Source: Pseudoalteromonas sp. '520P1 No. 423' (GTDB lineage Bacteria > Pseudomonadota > Gammaproteobacteria > Enterobacterales > Alteromonadaceae). From it: a stretch of 64,000 bases of DNA. The stretch is taken from positions 1,178,001 to 1,242,000 of the forward strand of contig NZ_BBZB01000001.1 of NCBI RefSeq assembly GCF_001269985.1, read 5' to 3'. This document shows, piece after piece, positions 47,263 through 60,204 of the stretch. Below the pieces are notes generated by a model that worked only from the letters and a program-made list of their open reading frames with translations, was not told the origin of the DNA and did not search any database. The position numbers and the translations under genes were made by a program. Positions within the stretch are counted from its first letter, which is position 1. Each line of letters starts with the position of its first letter.

Positions 47263-47793
47263 GTGATTTCCTTTTATTGTTTTACGACTATAAAAATTAT
47301 GACGATAAAAGAGTTATTACAACTCATACTTGATTGGCAAATGATAATCATTGCCTGCTGCGCATTGTTTTATTTTGCAAATAAAGATAGATCTGCATTT
47401 TTATTTACCTGTGTTACTTTGCTTTCTTTTTTACTCAGCTATCTATTAACGCCTTATATTTTTGAATATGATCCAAATCGCATATATCGTTATGTATTTT
47501 GGATCAGCAATGACATTGCTTGGATGGCAATCATTGCTTATTTAGGCTTAAAAGATAAAATAAGTCTCAGTTTGTGTGTTAGCGCACAAGTATGTGTTAT
47601 TCCCGCTATGTTGGTTCAGCTGCTACGTATTGTTGATGTGCAAATACTCAATATTCAATTTATCTCTGTTTTATATCAAACCATTATTCCGCTTTCTAAT
47701 AGCGTAGTTGTTTTATTGTGTGTTTGGCGATTACTATTCTATTTGGTTGAAAAAGCTAAACTAGCGGTTTTTAACATGTCAGATGCGAAATAA
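47263..47793 (+). CDS. Uncharacterised multi-pass membrane protein (module 2)
   Basis: 176 residues from GTG 47263, which has an AAGGAAA site; ATG 47299 lacks one. About five hydrophobic helices. Homologous along its length to the 46513 protein, with the shared IYRYxFWxxNDIxWM and QLxRIVD blocks, and the same position just after a peptide gene (21-nt gap). Tandem duplication of a two-gene unit. Function unknown. Confidence 0.78.
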   Translation: MISFYCFTTIKIMTIKELLQLILDWQMIIIACCALFYFANKDRSAFLFTCVTLLSFLLSYLLTPYIFEYDPNRIYRYVFWISNDIAWMAIIAYLGLKDKISLSLCVSAQVCVIPAMLVQLLRIVDVQILNIQFISVLYQTIIPLSNSVVVLLCVWRLLFYLVEKAKLAVFNMSDAK

Positions 47794-47888
47794 AAAATAC
47801 AATAAAAATTAGCAATACAAGCAAGCAGCGATTATGATAACTGTATAAGTAACCAGTATCTTAAATGCAGATATCTAAGACTAATAAT

Positions 47889-49823
47889 ATGAAATTGTAT
47901 ATTGCTGAAAAACCATCTCTTGCCCGTGCAATTGCCGATGCCTTGCCTAAGCCTCATAAAAAACAAGATGGCTATATAGAAGTAGCTGGTGGCGATATTG
48001 TAAGTTGGTGCATAGGTCATTTATTAGAGCAAGCTGAGCCTGATAGCTATGATGATAAATATAAAAAATGGCATGCAGCCGATTTACCTATCGTGCCAGA
48101 AACATGGCAACTAAAACCTAAAGCACAAACCCGTAAACAATTAACGGTTTTAAAAAAATTAATTAAACAGGCAGATGTATTAGTTAATGCGGGTGATCCC
48201 GATAGAGAAGGGCAGTTACTGGTTGATGAAGTAATAGAACATGCAAAACCTAGTAAAACTAAAAAACAAAATGCCCAACGATTATTAGTAAGTGATTTAA
48301 ATGTTTCAGCGGTTAAAAAATCATTATCTAACTTAAAACCTAATAGTGAATTTATTCCTTTGAGTGTTTCGGCATTAGCGCGCTCACGTGCAGATTGGCT
48401 TTATGGTATGAATTTAACACGTGCTTATACTTTGGCTGGGCAAAAAGTAGGATTTAAAGGAGTATTATCAGTAGGGCGAGTGCAAACGCCTATTTTAGGT
48501 TTAGTGGTAAGAAGAGATTTAGAGATATTAAATTTTGTACCTCATGCGTTTTATGAGGTACTTGCTCATTTAAACCCAGATCTCGAACCTGTTATAGAAA
48601 GTAAGACATCATCAACTTTTAGCGCTAAATGGCAACCTAGTGAAGCATGTGAACCTTATATGGATGATGAAGGTCGTGTTTTACATAAAGGTTTAGCACA
48701 AAATGTGGTTTCTCGTATTACTAATCAAACGGGCACAGTTTTAAATATTGATAAAAAACAAAAAAAGCAAAATGCGCCTTTACCTTATAATTTATCAGCT
48801 TTACAAATAGATGCAGCAAAAGCATTTGGCATGGCTGCACAGCAAGTATTAGATACTTGTCAAAACTTGTATGAAAGACATAAGTTAATTACTTACCCAA
48901 GATCAGATAATCGTTATTTACCTAAAGAGCACCATAAAGAAGCTGCTCAAGTATTAGCTGCGATAAAAAATAACCAAGGGCAAGATGCAAAAAAAGTTGA
49001 TTGTGCTAATACCAGTATCAAATCTAAATGTTGGAATGATAAAAAAGTTGAAGCTCACCATGCGATTATTCCTACATCTAAAAAGCTGCAATCAGCGAGT
49101 TTATCGCAATATGAAAAAAATATTTATCAGCTTGTATCTCGTCATTATTTAGCACAGTTTTATTCTGAGTATATTTACAACGAAACCCAAGTAGAAATTG
49201 AAATCGCCAAAGGCAGATTTAAAACTAAAGCAAAACAAGAAGTACAGTTAGGTTTTAAAGTCTTAATGGGTAAAAGCGAATTAGATAATGAAGAAAAGTT
49301 ACCAGCCCTAGTTAAAGGCCAGCAATTATTATGTGTACAAGGCGAGTTAATTGAAAAACAAACACAACCGCCTGCGCATTTCACCGATGCAACACTATTA
49401 GCAGCTATGACTGGGATCGCGCGATTTGTAAAAGATCCTGAAGTTAAAAAGGTACTAAAGGAAACGGATGGTTTAGGTACTGAAGCAACTAGAGCTGGGA
49501 TCATAGAACTATTATTTAGGCGAAATTTTTTAAAGCGCCAAGGTAAACAAATTTTGGCAACTGAATCGGGTATTGCGTTAATTCAAGTATTACCAGAGCA
49601 AGTATCTAAGCCAGATTTAACAGCTATTTGGGAATCAAGCTTAGGGTCAATTGCTCAAAAAGAGTTAAGCTATCAACATTTTATGCAGCCACTTCTACAA
49701 CAATTAAATGAAATAATAGATCTGTCAAAAACCTGCGATAGCTCTGCCTTTAAAAGCTTGCCAGAACAAAAAACGAATAAGAAGTTCAAGCGAAAACGTA
49801 AAACCTATAAAAAAGCGTCTTAA
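47889..49823 (+). CDS. topB: DNA topoisomerase III
   Basis: A type IA topoisomerase that decatenates DNA. From ATG 47889 it is 644 residues, starting with the family MKLYIAEKPSLARAIADALP; the upstream in-frame ATG at 47865 is rejected. The Toprim acidic motif DPDREGQLLVDE and the catalytic Tyr in LITYPRSDNRYLP are present. The C-terminal tail is Lys-rich (KKFKRKRKTYKKAS). Single-gene unit. Confidence 0.97.
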   Translation: MKLYIAEKPSLARAIADALPKPHKKQDGYIEVAGGDIVSWCIGHLLEQAEPDSYDDKYKKWHAADLPIVPETWQLKPKAQTRKQLTVLKKLIKQADVLVNAGDPDREGQLLVDEVIEHAKPSKTKKQNAQRLLVSDLNVSAVKKSLSNLKPNSEFIPLSVSALARSRADWLYGMNLTRAYTLAGQKVGFKGVLSVGRVQTPILGLVVRRDLEILNFVPHAFYEVLAHLNPDLEPVIESKTSSTFSAKWQPSEACEPYMDDEGRVLHKGLAQNVVSRITNQTGTVLNIDKKQKKQNAPLPYNLSALQIDAAKAFGMAAQQVLDTCQNLYERHKLITYPRSDNRYLPKEHHKEAAQVLAAIKNNQGQDAKKVDCANTSIKSKCWNDKKVEAHHAIIPTSKKLQSASLSQYEKNIYQLVSRHYLAQFYSEYIYNETQVEIEIAKGRFKTKAKQEVQLGFKVLMGKSELDNEEKLPALVKGQQLLCVQGELIEKQTQPPAHFTDATLLAAMTGIARFVKDPEVKKVLKETDGLGTEATRAGIIELLFRRNFLKRQGKQILATESGIALIQVLPEQVSKPDLTAIWESSLGSIAQKELSYQHFMQPLLQQLNEIIDLSKTCDSSAFKSLPEQKTNKKFKRKRKTYKKAS

Positions 49824-49867
49824 AGATATTTTTGAATACACTCGATTATGGTTGATGCGATGGTTTG

Positions 49868-49892
49868 TACGCGAGAATTTATTCGCGCGATA
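49868..49892. repeat. REP-like hairpin
   Basis: ACGCGAGAATTTATTCGCGC forms an imperfect GC-ended hairpin in the topB 3' flank. It resembles extragenic palindromic sequences of gammaproteobacteria; a single copy here. The rest of 49824-50037 shows no gene. Confidence 0.35.
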
Positions 49893-50037
49893 TTTTAAAG
49901 TAAATGCGTTTTATAAAAGCCATCACTATTTCGGGATGGTAAATATTACATTTTAAATTTATTTTTTTAAGTTATTTATTTTAAACTCTTTAATTTTTGT
50001 CGTGACTTTGGCTTTTATATATTCATATTACTTTTTA

Positions 50038-50594
50038 ACAGAGCGTAGCGAAAATCTCGGGGGCTTGCCCCTGTGCTGGATAGTGTAGACTGAGCTTGCC
50101 TCAGTCTTTAGTATCCACTTCATGGAAATTAAAAGAAATTCTCATCATGTTTTCAGACTAATGTATCACTTTGTGTTGATACCTAAGTATCAACGTAAAG
50201 TCTTTTCTTAGCCTTACCGTGAAGCGATGAAAGTTATAACTAAAAAATTGGCTATGACTACGATATAGATATAGTCGAATTATAAATACCTGAAGACCAT
50301 ATTCATATGGTGGTAAGAAGTGAGCCAAAGATGTCAACAAGTCAGATCATGCAGGAGATAAAAAGTATTTTAGCCAGAGAGTTTTTCAAATTATACCCAG
50401 ATATCAAAAAACGTTATTTCTGGGGAGGTAAACTTTGGACTCAGAGTTATTTCGTTGAGACAATTGGAAATGCAACGGAAGATACAATTCGAAAATATTT
50501 GCAAAACCAATTGGTTGAATTGGATAAAAAAGAAGCTCACGGAAATCAGTTAGGACTCTTTTAAACTCGGTCGCTTGCGGCCGATTTTTTTATA
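50038..50594 (+). mobile_element. IS200/IS605-family element, inactivated
   Basis: The left end has the hairpin GGGGGCTTGCCCC and an imperfect long palindrome around 50078-50119; the right end has CGGTCGCTTGCGGCCG followed by a T-tract. Single Y1 transposase and no long terminal inverted repeats fit IS200. It is the longer relative of the deleted copy at 17231-17496. Confidence 0.88.
50122..50564 (+). pseudogene. tnpA: IS200-type Y1 transposase, broken
   Basis: MEIKRNSHHVFRLMYHFV opens a TnpA frame, cut by a TAG near 50209; a one-base shift around 50245 is then needed to read GYDYDIDIVEL, a TAA follows, then IPEDHIHMVVRSEP carrying the HUH-type His-x-His, and the catalytic Tyr in QSYFVETIGNATEDTI. 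The C-terminal 85 codons (50307-50564) are still open. At least two stops and a frameshift: not functional. Confidence 0.88.
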
Positions 50595-50601
50595 TGCTGT
50601 C

Positions 50602-51216
50602 TCATTCGTCTTTATTGACATAAGGCGTTACTATTGCCTCTGTTGCTCCATTCGCAGGACAAATAGCACCAAAAAGATAAGCATATTGAAATTGTTGCTG
50701 TTTCACAGTCCTTGGCCGTGAGCCTTTTTCAGCCCATAATCTTGTCGTTGTATTCTGTTGGCCAAACCTTGCTTCGTCTTGAACCCAAATATCTATGTTG
50801 GAACTATCATGATCCTCAGGGATCATTTCAGTTTTGAATTTTTTAAAATCGTCTTGAATATAATAGACAAGTGATTTATCTGTATGGCGACCACCATTTG
50901 GCTTGATGCTATTTTGTATTACATATTCTTTGAATTTTGTAAGTTGCTCTGTGGTCAAATAGCAAGGACGCCCTGGTCGGGGTTGTTCTTTTAGTCCATC
51001 AAGTCCGTTTGCATAGAGTTTTTTAGCTCAATCATTTAAAGCTTTACGACTGAGCTTTAAATATATAGCGGCTTGTGTTCGGTCTGCACCATCTTTGATG
51101 TGTGAGAGAGCTAATAAGCGAATACGCACTCTACCATTAGTTTCTGTGGGGATAGGAGATTTAAAGCCTATTGATTTCATCTTCTCTTGAAATTGTTTTT
51201 GGGAAATATATTTCAT
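50602..51216 (-). pseudogene. IS630-family transposase remnant, 3' truncated
   Basis: The N-terminal frame (51216-51028) has a helix-turn-helix (DRTQAAIYLKLSRKALND) ended by TGA where Trp is expected; the same frame resumes with AKKLYANGLDGLKEQPRPGRP and then IDIWVQDEARFGQQNTTTRLW with the first catalytic Asp. It stops at PYVNKDE, before the other DDE residues, 8 bp from the IS200 right end. Nonsense mutation plus loss of the C terminus. Confidence 0.88.
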
Positions 51217-51283
51217 TCACCTATTAGATCATAAATTTAATCTGATTGGTGTAAGAAAGTTCAGGTGCTTGATGTAATTTTAA

Positions 51284-51409
51284 TTAAAGCGCTTCAAGTT
51301 CAGGTAAGTTATTTTTAAGAGATTTTTCTATAAATGAATTTGAAGTATTATCAGCTAATGCTTGAGTGCTAAGGGCAAAAGCGAGACTTGAGAATATAAA
51401 AGATTTCAT
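51284..51409 (-). CDS. Possible 41-residue exported peptide
   Basis: MKSFIFSSLAFALSTQALA is a strong signal peptide with an AxA-type cleavage site; only about 22 residues follow (DNTSNSFIEKSLKNNLPELE). The ribosome site is weak. It could be a real small exported peptide or the 5' scrap of a longer secreted protein. Nothing else is visible in 51217-51555. Confidence 0.4.
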   Translation of the reverse strand: MKSFIFSSLAFALSTQALADNTSNSFIEKSLKNNLPELEAL

Positions 51410-51555
51410 AGATATCTAACTGTTTATAAAGAGGATAAGTTTAAATTTTCATATTGACTCATTTTATCAATTGTTAAAGAAATACAAAGTTAAACTTGTA
51501 AATAATAGTTTAGACCCAAATATATAAGCTAATTACTAATTGATGCAGAAGCTTT

Positions 51556-52413
51556 ATGAGCAACATTCTAGATTTAACATCTGAAAACTTTCAGAAAATT
51601 TTAGGTGAAGATTCACAAAATAAACTGGTTATCATTGAGTTTTACTCACCAAATAGCCCAGAAAGCCAACAACAAGCACCTTTAGTATCTGCTATTGCTG
51701 GTGAGTATCCAGAACATTTATTATTAGCAAGGCTAAATTGTGAAGCGCAGCAAACATTAGCACAACAATTAGCACAACAAATTGGTATTCAAGCGATACC
51801 GGCTTTAGTTATGATTAAAGCTTCTGCACCAGTTGATATGTTATCTGGTCCACAAACAGATGCTCAAATTAGAGAGACTTTAAGTAAACATTTACCATCA
51901 CCAGATGATTTAGTGTTAGAGCAGGCTAAACAAGCTTTAATAAATGGTGAAATGGATAAAGCATATAACTTTGCTAAACAGGCTTATGAGATAAACCCAG
52001 AAAATGCACGCATTAAGCTCGTTTTTGCTGATATCTGTTTAAAAATACAAAAGCTAGAAGATGCTAAAGCGTTATTAGCAAGTATTCCAATGATAGAGCA
52101 AGATGCCTACTACACTAATTTAAAAGCTAAGTTAGAATTAGCATTAGAGGCATTAGATTCTCCAGAAATAAAAGTATTGCAAGATCAGGTTGAGCAAGAA
52201 CCTGATAACCTAGAGCTAAAAACGCAATTAGCGGTGCAATATAATCAAGTTGGTAGAAAAGAAGAGGCTTTAGAGGCTTTATATAGTGTATTGAAAAAAG
52301 ATTTAGCATTTGGTGAGGCTAAAAAAATGTATTTAGATGTGATTACAACTTTACCTGATGGTGATGCGTTAGCGCTTAAATACAGACGTAAATTGTATAG
52401 TATGTTGTATTAA
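51556..52413 (+). CDS. ybbN: YbbN/CnoX family thioredoxin-like chaperone
   Basis: 285 residues: a thioredoxin fold (about 1-110) with FYSPNSPESQQQAP where CxxC would be, so no redox-active pair, then TPR-like helices (EQAKQALINGEMDKAYNFAKQAYEINPEN and following) to the C terminus. E. coli CnoX/YbbN is a holdase chaperone working with GroEL and DnaK with an SxxC motif; here even that cysteine is absent. Isolated gene upstream of the rRNA operon. Confidence 0.88.
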   Translation: MSNILDLTSENFQKILGEDSQNKLVIIEFYSPNSPESQQQAPLVSAIAGEYPEHLLLARLNCEAQQTLAQQLAQQIGIQAIPALVMIKASAPVDMLSGPQTDAQIRETLSKHLPSPDDLVLEQAKQALINGEMDKAYNFAKQAYEINPENARIKLVFADICLKIQKLEDAKALLASIPMIEQDAYYTNLKAKLELALEALDSPEIKVLQDQVEQEPDNLELKTQLAVQYNQVGRKEEALEALYSVLKKDLAFGEAKKMYLDVITTLPDGDALALKYRRKLYSMLY

Positions 52414-52624
52414 TTGATTTTTAATATAAAAGCTTAATCGTTAGAAAATAAATAAACAAATCGCCTTGCTATATAGTCTTTTTGATTAATACTTAAATTC
52501 CGCTTTAGATTAAGTTTAAAGTGGGAATTAAGTCATATTCTATTAAGTTAACTAGACTTTTTGTTGGTTAAATGATCAAAAAGCACATTAAGTGAGTTTT
52601 TTACAATTTAATTTAAAAAAACAC

Positions 52625-52652
52625 TTGCGCAGAATTTAAAAATGCCTATACT
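52625..52652 (+). promoter_or_regulatory. rRNA promoter P1
   Basis: TTGCGC (52625-52630), 16 nt, TATACT (52647-52652), followed by a GC-rich discriminator (GCGCCTCC) typical of stringently controlled rRNA promoters. Confidence 0.72.
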
Positions 52653-52799
52653 GCGCCTCCACCGACACAGACGGCAAGCAACAGACTTTAAGGTAAGAGA
52701 CTAAAGGGATGTAGCGATATCGAATGATGTTGGAAGGAGATTTATCTCCAAAAAGTTTGAATCAGATTTAAAGTTAAAAAATTAATTTTAAATTAACCA

Positions 52800-52827
52800 T
52801 TGACTCAAAATTTTTAAGGTGTATTAT
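52800..52827 (+). promoter_or_regulatory. rRNA promoter P2
   Basis: TTGACT (52800-52805), 16 nt, TATTAT (52822-52827), then GCACCTCC. Shares the discriminator style of P1. A boxA-like GTTCTTTAACAA lies at about 52862. The rest of 52414-53100 is leader and has no gene. Confidence 0.7.
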
Positions 52828-52877
52828 GCACCTCCGCTTCGAAGCACAGCTTCAAAGCAACGTTCTTTAACAATAAG

Positions 52878-52897
52878 TAATCATCTGTGTGGACACT
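52878..52897 (+). other. 16S processing stem, 5' side
   Basis: A 20-nt block is the exact complement of 54669-54688 in the spacer, so pre-16S RNA folds back around the gene. This is the RNase III processing stem. Confidence 0.85.
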
Positions 52898-53100
52898 CTT
52901 GCAGATTGAGTTCTAAAGTCACTTTTCGAAGTGACACAAAATTAGAGTCTCATTAAAATCTGTTCACTTAATCCTTTTAGGAAAGAGCGAGTGACTACAC
53001 AGTCATATGCGACGTTAAGTTTAACTTTGTTAAATTTAACATCAAAAACAGAATTCATTGAGCTGTCTCATCTATTTTATAGGCAAAGACAAAAAACTTT

Positions 53101-54644
<1,544 letters not shown>

Positions 54645-54984
54645 TACGAAAGAACTGGTTTGCATGCCAGTGTCCACACAGATGATTATTAAACACTTTG
54701 TTCTTCGGAATGATTTGTTTATGTGCTCTTTAAAAATTTGGAAAGCTGATATAAAAATTCTAATAAATGTTTATTAAACATTTATTAAGAGTTTTCAAAA
54801 AGTAAAAGAAACGAATGATAGCCATGTTATATGGTGATGCATTCATGCCAATTTATTGTTTACTTATTTATAAGTAATTAATGATTGGCATCTACTTTAG
54901 TATTCAAAACATTAACTTCTGGCGAAGTTAACTGTCACGAAATAATACAGCGCATTGTAGTTGTAAAACTATTTTGGGTTGTAT
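54645..54984 (+). other. 16S-23S spacer without tRNA genes
   Basis: About 340 nt. It holds the 3' processing arm (54669-54688) and a boxA-like GCTCTTTAAAA near 54724. No tRNA-Ile, tRNA-Ala or tRNA-Glu is visible, although such spacers often carry them. Confidence 0.75.
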
Positions 54985-57873
<2,889 letters not shown>

Positions 57874-58002
57874 ACAACGCCAAAGTGGTTTTGTGTGTGA
57901 TAGAAACAAGCAAGAAGTTAGTGTTAACTAAAGTAGAATACTTTTACGAATATCAGCGAACCGAATTTATTAAAGAACAAAACAAAGCATAATCAACAGA
58001 TT

Positions 58003-58120
58003 TTGCTTGGTGACAATAGCGTTTTGGACCCACCTGATCCCATGCCGAACTCAGAAGTGAAACGAAACAGCGCCGATGATAGTGTGGGGTTTCCCATGTG
58101 AAAGTAGGACATCGCCAGGC
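58003..58120 (+). rRNA. rrf: 5S ribosomal RNA, copy 1
   Basis: CCCACCTGATCCCATGCCGA and GAACTCAGAAGTGAAACG mark 5S; the ends pair (TTGCTTGGTG / TCGCCAGGC). About 118 nt. Confidence 0.95.
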
Positions 58121-58167
58121 TCCTAATTACTTATACTAAAAATAAAAACAAGAAAAACAAAAAGAAT

Positions 58168-58285
58168 TTTCTTGGTAACAATAGCGTTTTGGACCCACCT
58201 GATCCCATGCCGAACTCAGAAGTGAAACGAAACAGCGCCGATGATAGTGTGGGGTTTCCCATGTGAAAGTAGGACATTGCCAGGA
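58168..58285 (+). rRNA. rrf: 5S ribosomal RNA, copy 2
   Basis: Tandem second copy, identical in the core and differing only at the terminal stem (TTCTTGGTAA / TTGCCAGGA). A 47-nt A/T-rich spacer separates it from copy 1. Confidence 0.95.
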
Positions 58286-58297
58286 TTTAAATTAAAG

Positions 58298-58330
58298 AAA
58301 CCCGATACAGAAATGTATCGGGTTTTTTGC
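58298..58330 (+). terminator. rRNA operon terminator
   Basis: CCCGATACA / TGTATCGGG stem with a 4-nt loop, followed by T6. Confidence 0.92.
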
Positions 58331-58426
58331 TTTTTTCGGTTTCTAAAATCTATTATAAGCAATCGAGCGTGCTTGATGATGGTCTAAGACTTCCTAAGTG
58401 ATATTGATCTGATTATCGCATTCGCA

Positions 58427-58688
58427 TTAATACCAATTCCAATAAATATGTGATTAATCTAAATGGTCTAAATATACAATCGCTGCGTTGCCTGCATGGA
58501 TGCAGGTACTTAGGTTTAGTCTGGAACTATAAACTTGTGCTTTCAATCCCAATAGCCAGTTATTGCTCAATTAAGTGCTTTGCCTACATGGATGTAGGTA
58601 TTTAGATTTAGCCTGGAGCTATAAAGCTGTGCTCTTAAAAATTTACCCTAATGTATATTAGATCACTAACTTAATAGAATTGATATAA
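58427..58688. mobile_element. MITE-like element with internal tandem repeat
   Basis: The left end ATACCAATTCCAATAA and the complement of the right end (ATATCAATTCTATTAA) are imperfect terminal inverted repeats, each followed by a GTGAT-TAA type motif. Inside, a unit of about 100 bp is repeated: GCCTGCATGGATGCAGGTAC and GCCTACATGGATGTAGGTAT, each with a small palindrome. No coding. TACCAATTCC-ended elements of this style are common in marine gammaproteobacteria. Confidence 0.6.
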
Positions 58689-58806
58689 ACAATATTTTCA
58701 TAACCACTAAATGGACGATTTGATAATTCCCTTTGATGAATCCATTGCCATGCTTGTTCTACAGGATTCAGTTTTGGTGAATACTCTGATAATAGTTGAG
58801 TGATAG
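58689..58806 (-). pseudogene. IS630-type transposase C-terminal scrap
   Basis: On the minus strand the frame reads LLSEYSPKLNPVEQAWQWIH and RELSNRPFSGYENI, the conserved C-terminal DDE-superfamily end (YSPxLNPxE, with the catalytic Glu). No start or upstream part. 58807-59000 contains no recognisable gene, only a short open fragment (58815-58937, ending NLHKNNGAKDHCSLT) of no known family. Confidence 0.8.
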
Positions 58807-59003
58807 ATTTTTAAATTCATTTGCAATATATCATGAGCAAAAAACTTCTGAAATAGGCTCGAATGAAAGTATGGAGATTGAATATATACGAAATTTACAT
58901 AAAAATAATGGGGCTAAGGATCATTGCTCGTTAACTTAAGCCCTTTGAATGAAGTCTCCTTCTTTTCCTGAGGTAATTTAAATGGTAAAATTTACTTTGA
59001 TGG

Positions 59004-59020
59004 TATAATGTATACTATAT
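59004..59020. promoter_or_regulatory. GTATAC-centred palindrome before hypD
   Basis: TATAATGTATACTATAT has the same GTATAC centre as the TTGTATACAA at 61510. It lies about 40 bp before the hypD start and suits a GntR-type operator. Weaker symmetry. Confidence 0.4.
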
Positions 59021-59058
59021 TACGTAATTGATATAATTTTAAAACCAAAGGTAATATG

Positions 59059-60027
59059 ATGGAAAAAAATAGTACAGATTGGCGATATACGGTTATGCCG
59101 GCAGTGTTTACATGGTTCAAAGAGTCAGAATCAGATGCTCTTGAAATTGACTTTGATGAAACAAAAAGACAGGCTGCAGCTGTTTTAAAAGCTCAAGGAA
59201 AGGGCGGAAGCAGAATGGGTGGACTTGTCGCTTCTGGTACTCTGGGAGAGAATAGCTACCTGAGTAACGATCAACGCCTTTCTTTACTTAAATCCCTTTC
59301 TGAGGTTGCTAAAGAATACAATGTGCCATTGATCAGTGGAGCTGCAGCAGAAACTAAGGAAGAGATTGCTCAAATAGTTGAAGGACTAGCAACCGTTGGC
59401 GTGGATACCGTTATGGTAATGCCACCAAAAACTCAGGCAGTTCCTTCTGATGAAGAAATGTATGCGTACTATGCGCTTGCTGCAATAGCAGCAAAAGAGG
59501 CTGGCGTAACAATTATGCCTTATAACAATCCTGATGCAGCCGGATATCATGCAATTTCAACAGAGCTTCTAAGAAGACTTTCTGCTCTAACTGAGGTAAC
59601 GGCGCTTAAAATATCAACTACGGATGTTTCAACTATTGAAACTCTGATGGTAGAGAATAAAGATTTAAAAATCTTAGCAGGAGTTGACACTGTAACTGTA
59701 CATGCAGGGCTTGCTGGAGCATGTGGTGGCATTACAGGTGTAGGTACTATCTTCCCAAAAGCGAGTGTTACTATGCAGGAGCATGTTTTAAAAGGTGAGT
59801 GGGCTGAGGCAAACAAAATTTCTCAGGCTATGAATTCTATATCATATCTTGATGCGCAACCCTTGCTTATGGAATACCTTAAGCTTGCTATGGGAATTCA
59901 TCATAATGATGCCGATGGAGGACTTCGTACTCTTGGTAAAAAATTGACTCAAGAACAAATTGATGATGTCCGTGCAAGATATACTCTAGCAAAAGAAAGA
60001 CTTGAAGCTCTAGATTTATTAGACTAA
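59059..60027 (+). CDS. 1-pyrroline-4-hydroxy-2-carboxylate deaminase (DHDPS family)
   Basis: 322 residues from ATG 59059 (AAAGG 7 nt upstream; ATG 59056 also possible). A DapA/NAL-type TIM barrel with GTLGENSYLS in the substrate loop, MPYNNPDAAGYH around the catalytic Tyr, and the Schiff-base Lys in TALKISTTD. On its own the substrate would be open; next to a proline-racemase-like epimerase, a FAD oxidase and a semialdehyde dehydrogenase it fits the deaminase of hydroxyproline degradation. Leucine codons are mostly CTT/CTG rather than the TTA of its neighbours, suggesting foreign origin. Confidence 0.85.
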   Translation: MEKNSTDWRYTVMPAVFTWFKESESDALEIDFDETKRQAAAVLKAQGKGGSRMGGLVASGTLGENSYLSNDQRLSLLKSLSEVAKEYNVPLISGAAAETKEEIAQIVEGLATVGVDTVMVMPPKTQAVPSDEEMYAYYALAAIAAKEAGVTIMPYNNPDAAGYHAISTELLRRLSALTEVTALKISTTDVSTIETLMVENKDLKILAGVDTVTVHAGLAGACGGITGVGTIFPKASVTMQEHVLKGEWAEANKISQAMNSISYLDAQPLLMEYLKLAMGIHHNDADGGLRTLGKKLTQEQIDDVRARYTLAKERLEALDLLD

Positions 60028-60048
60028 TTCTGTAAAGACTCAAAAAAG

Positions 60049-60075
60049 AAGCCTCATTTTTATGGGGCTTTTTGC
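60049..60075 (+). terminator. Terminator after the deaminase gene
   Basis: AAGCCTCA / TGGGGCTT 8-bp stem, with one G-T pair, followed by T5. The rest of 60028-60204 is non-coding. Confidence 0.72.
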
Positions 60076-60204
60076 GTTTAACCCACACAATATGTGGATA
60101 ATAAAGCTCAAAAAAAGAGCTAAGAGCTCCTTTGCTTAACAATCAGAACGAGTTGCTACAAATCTCCACGCTACATAGAAACAGCAAGGTACACTCTGAG
60201 ATTT

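Noticed and set aside
54645..54984. tRNA genes in the 16S-23S spacer
   Set aside because: I read the spacer for cloverleaf landmarks (GGTTCGA-type arm, CCA-end stems) and found none.
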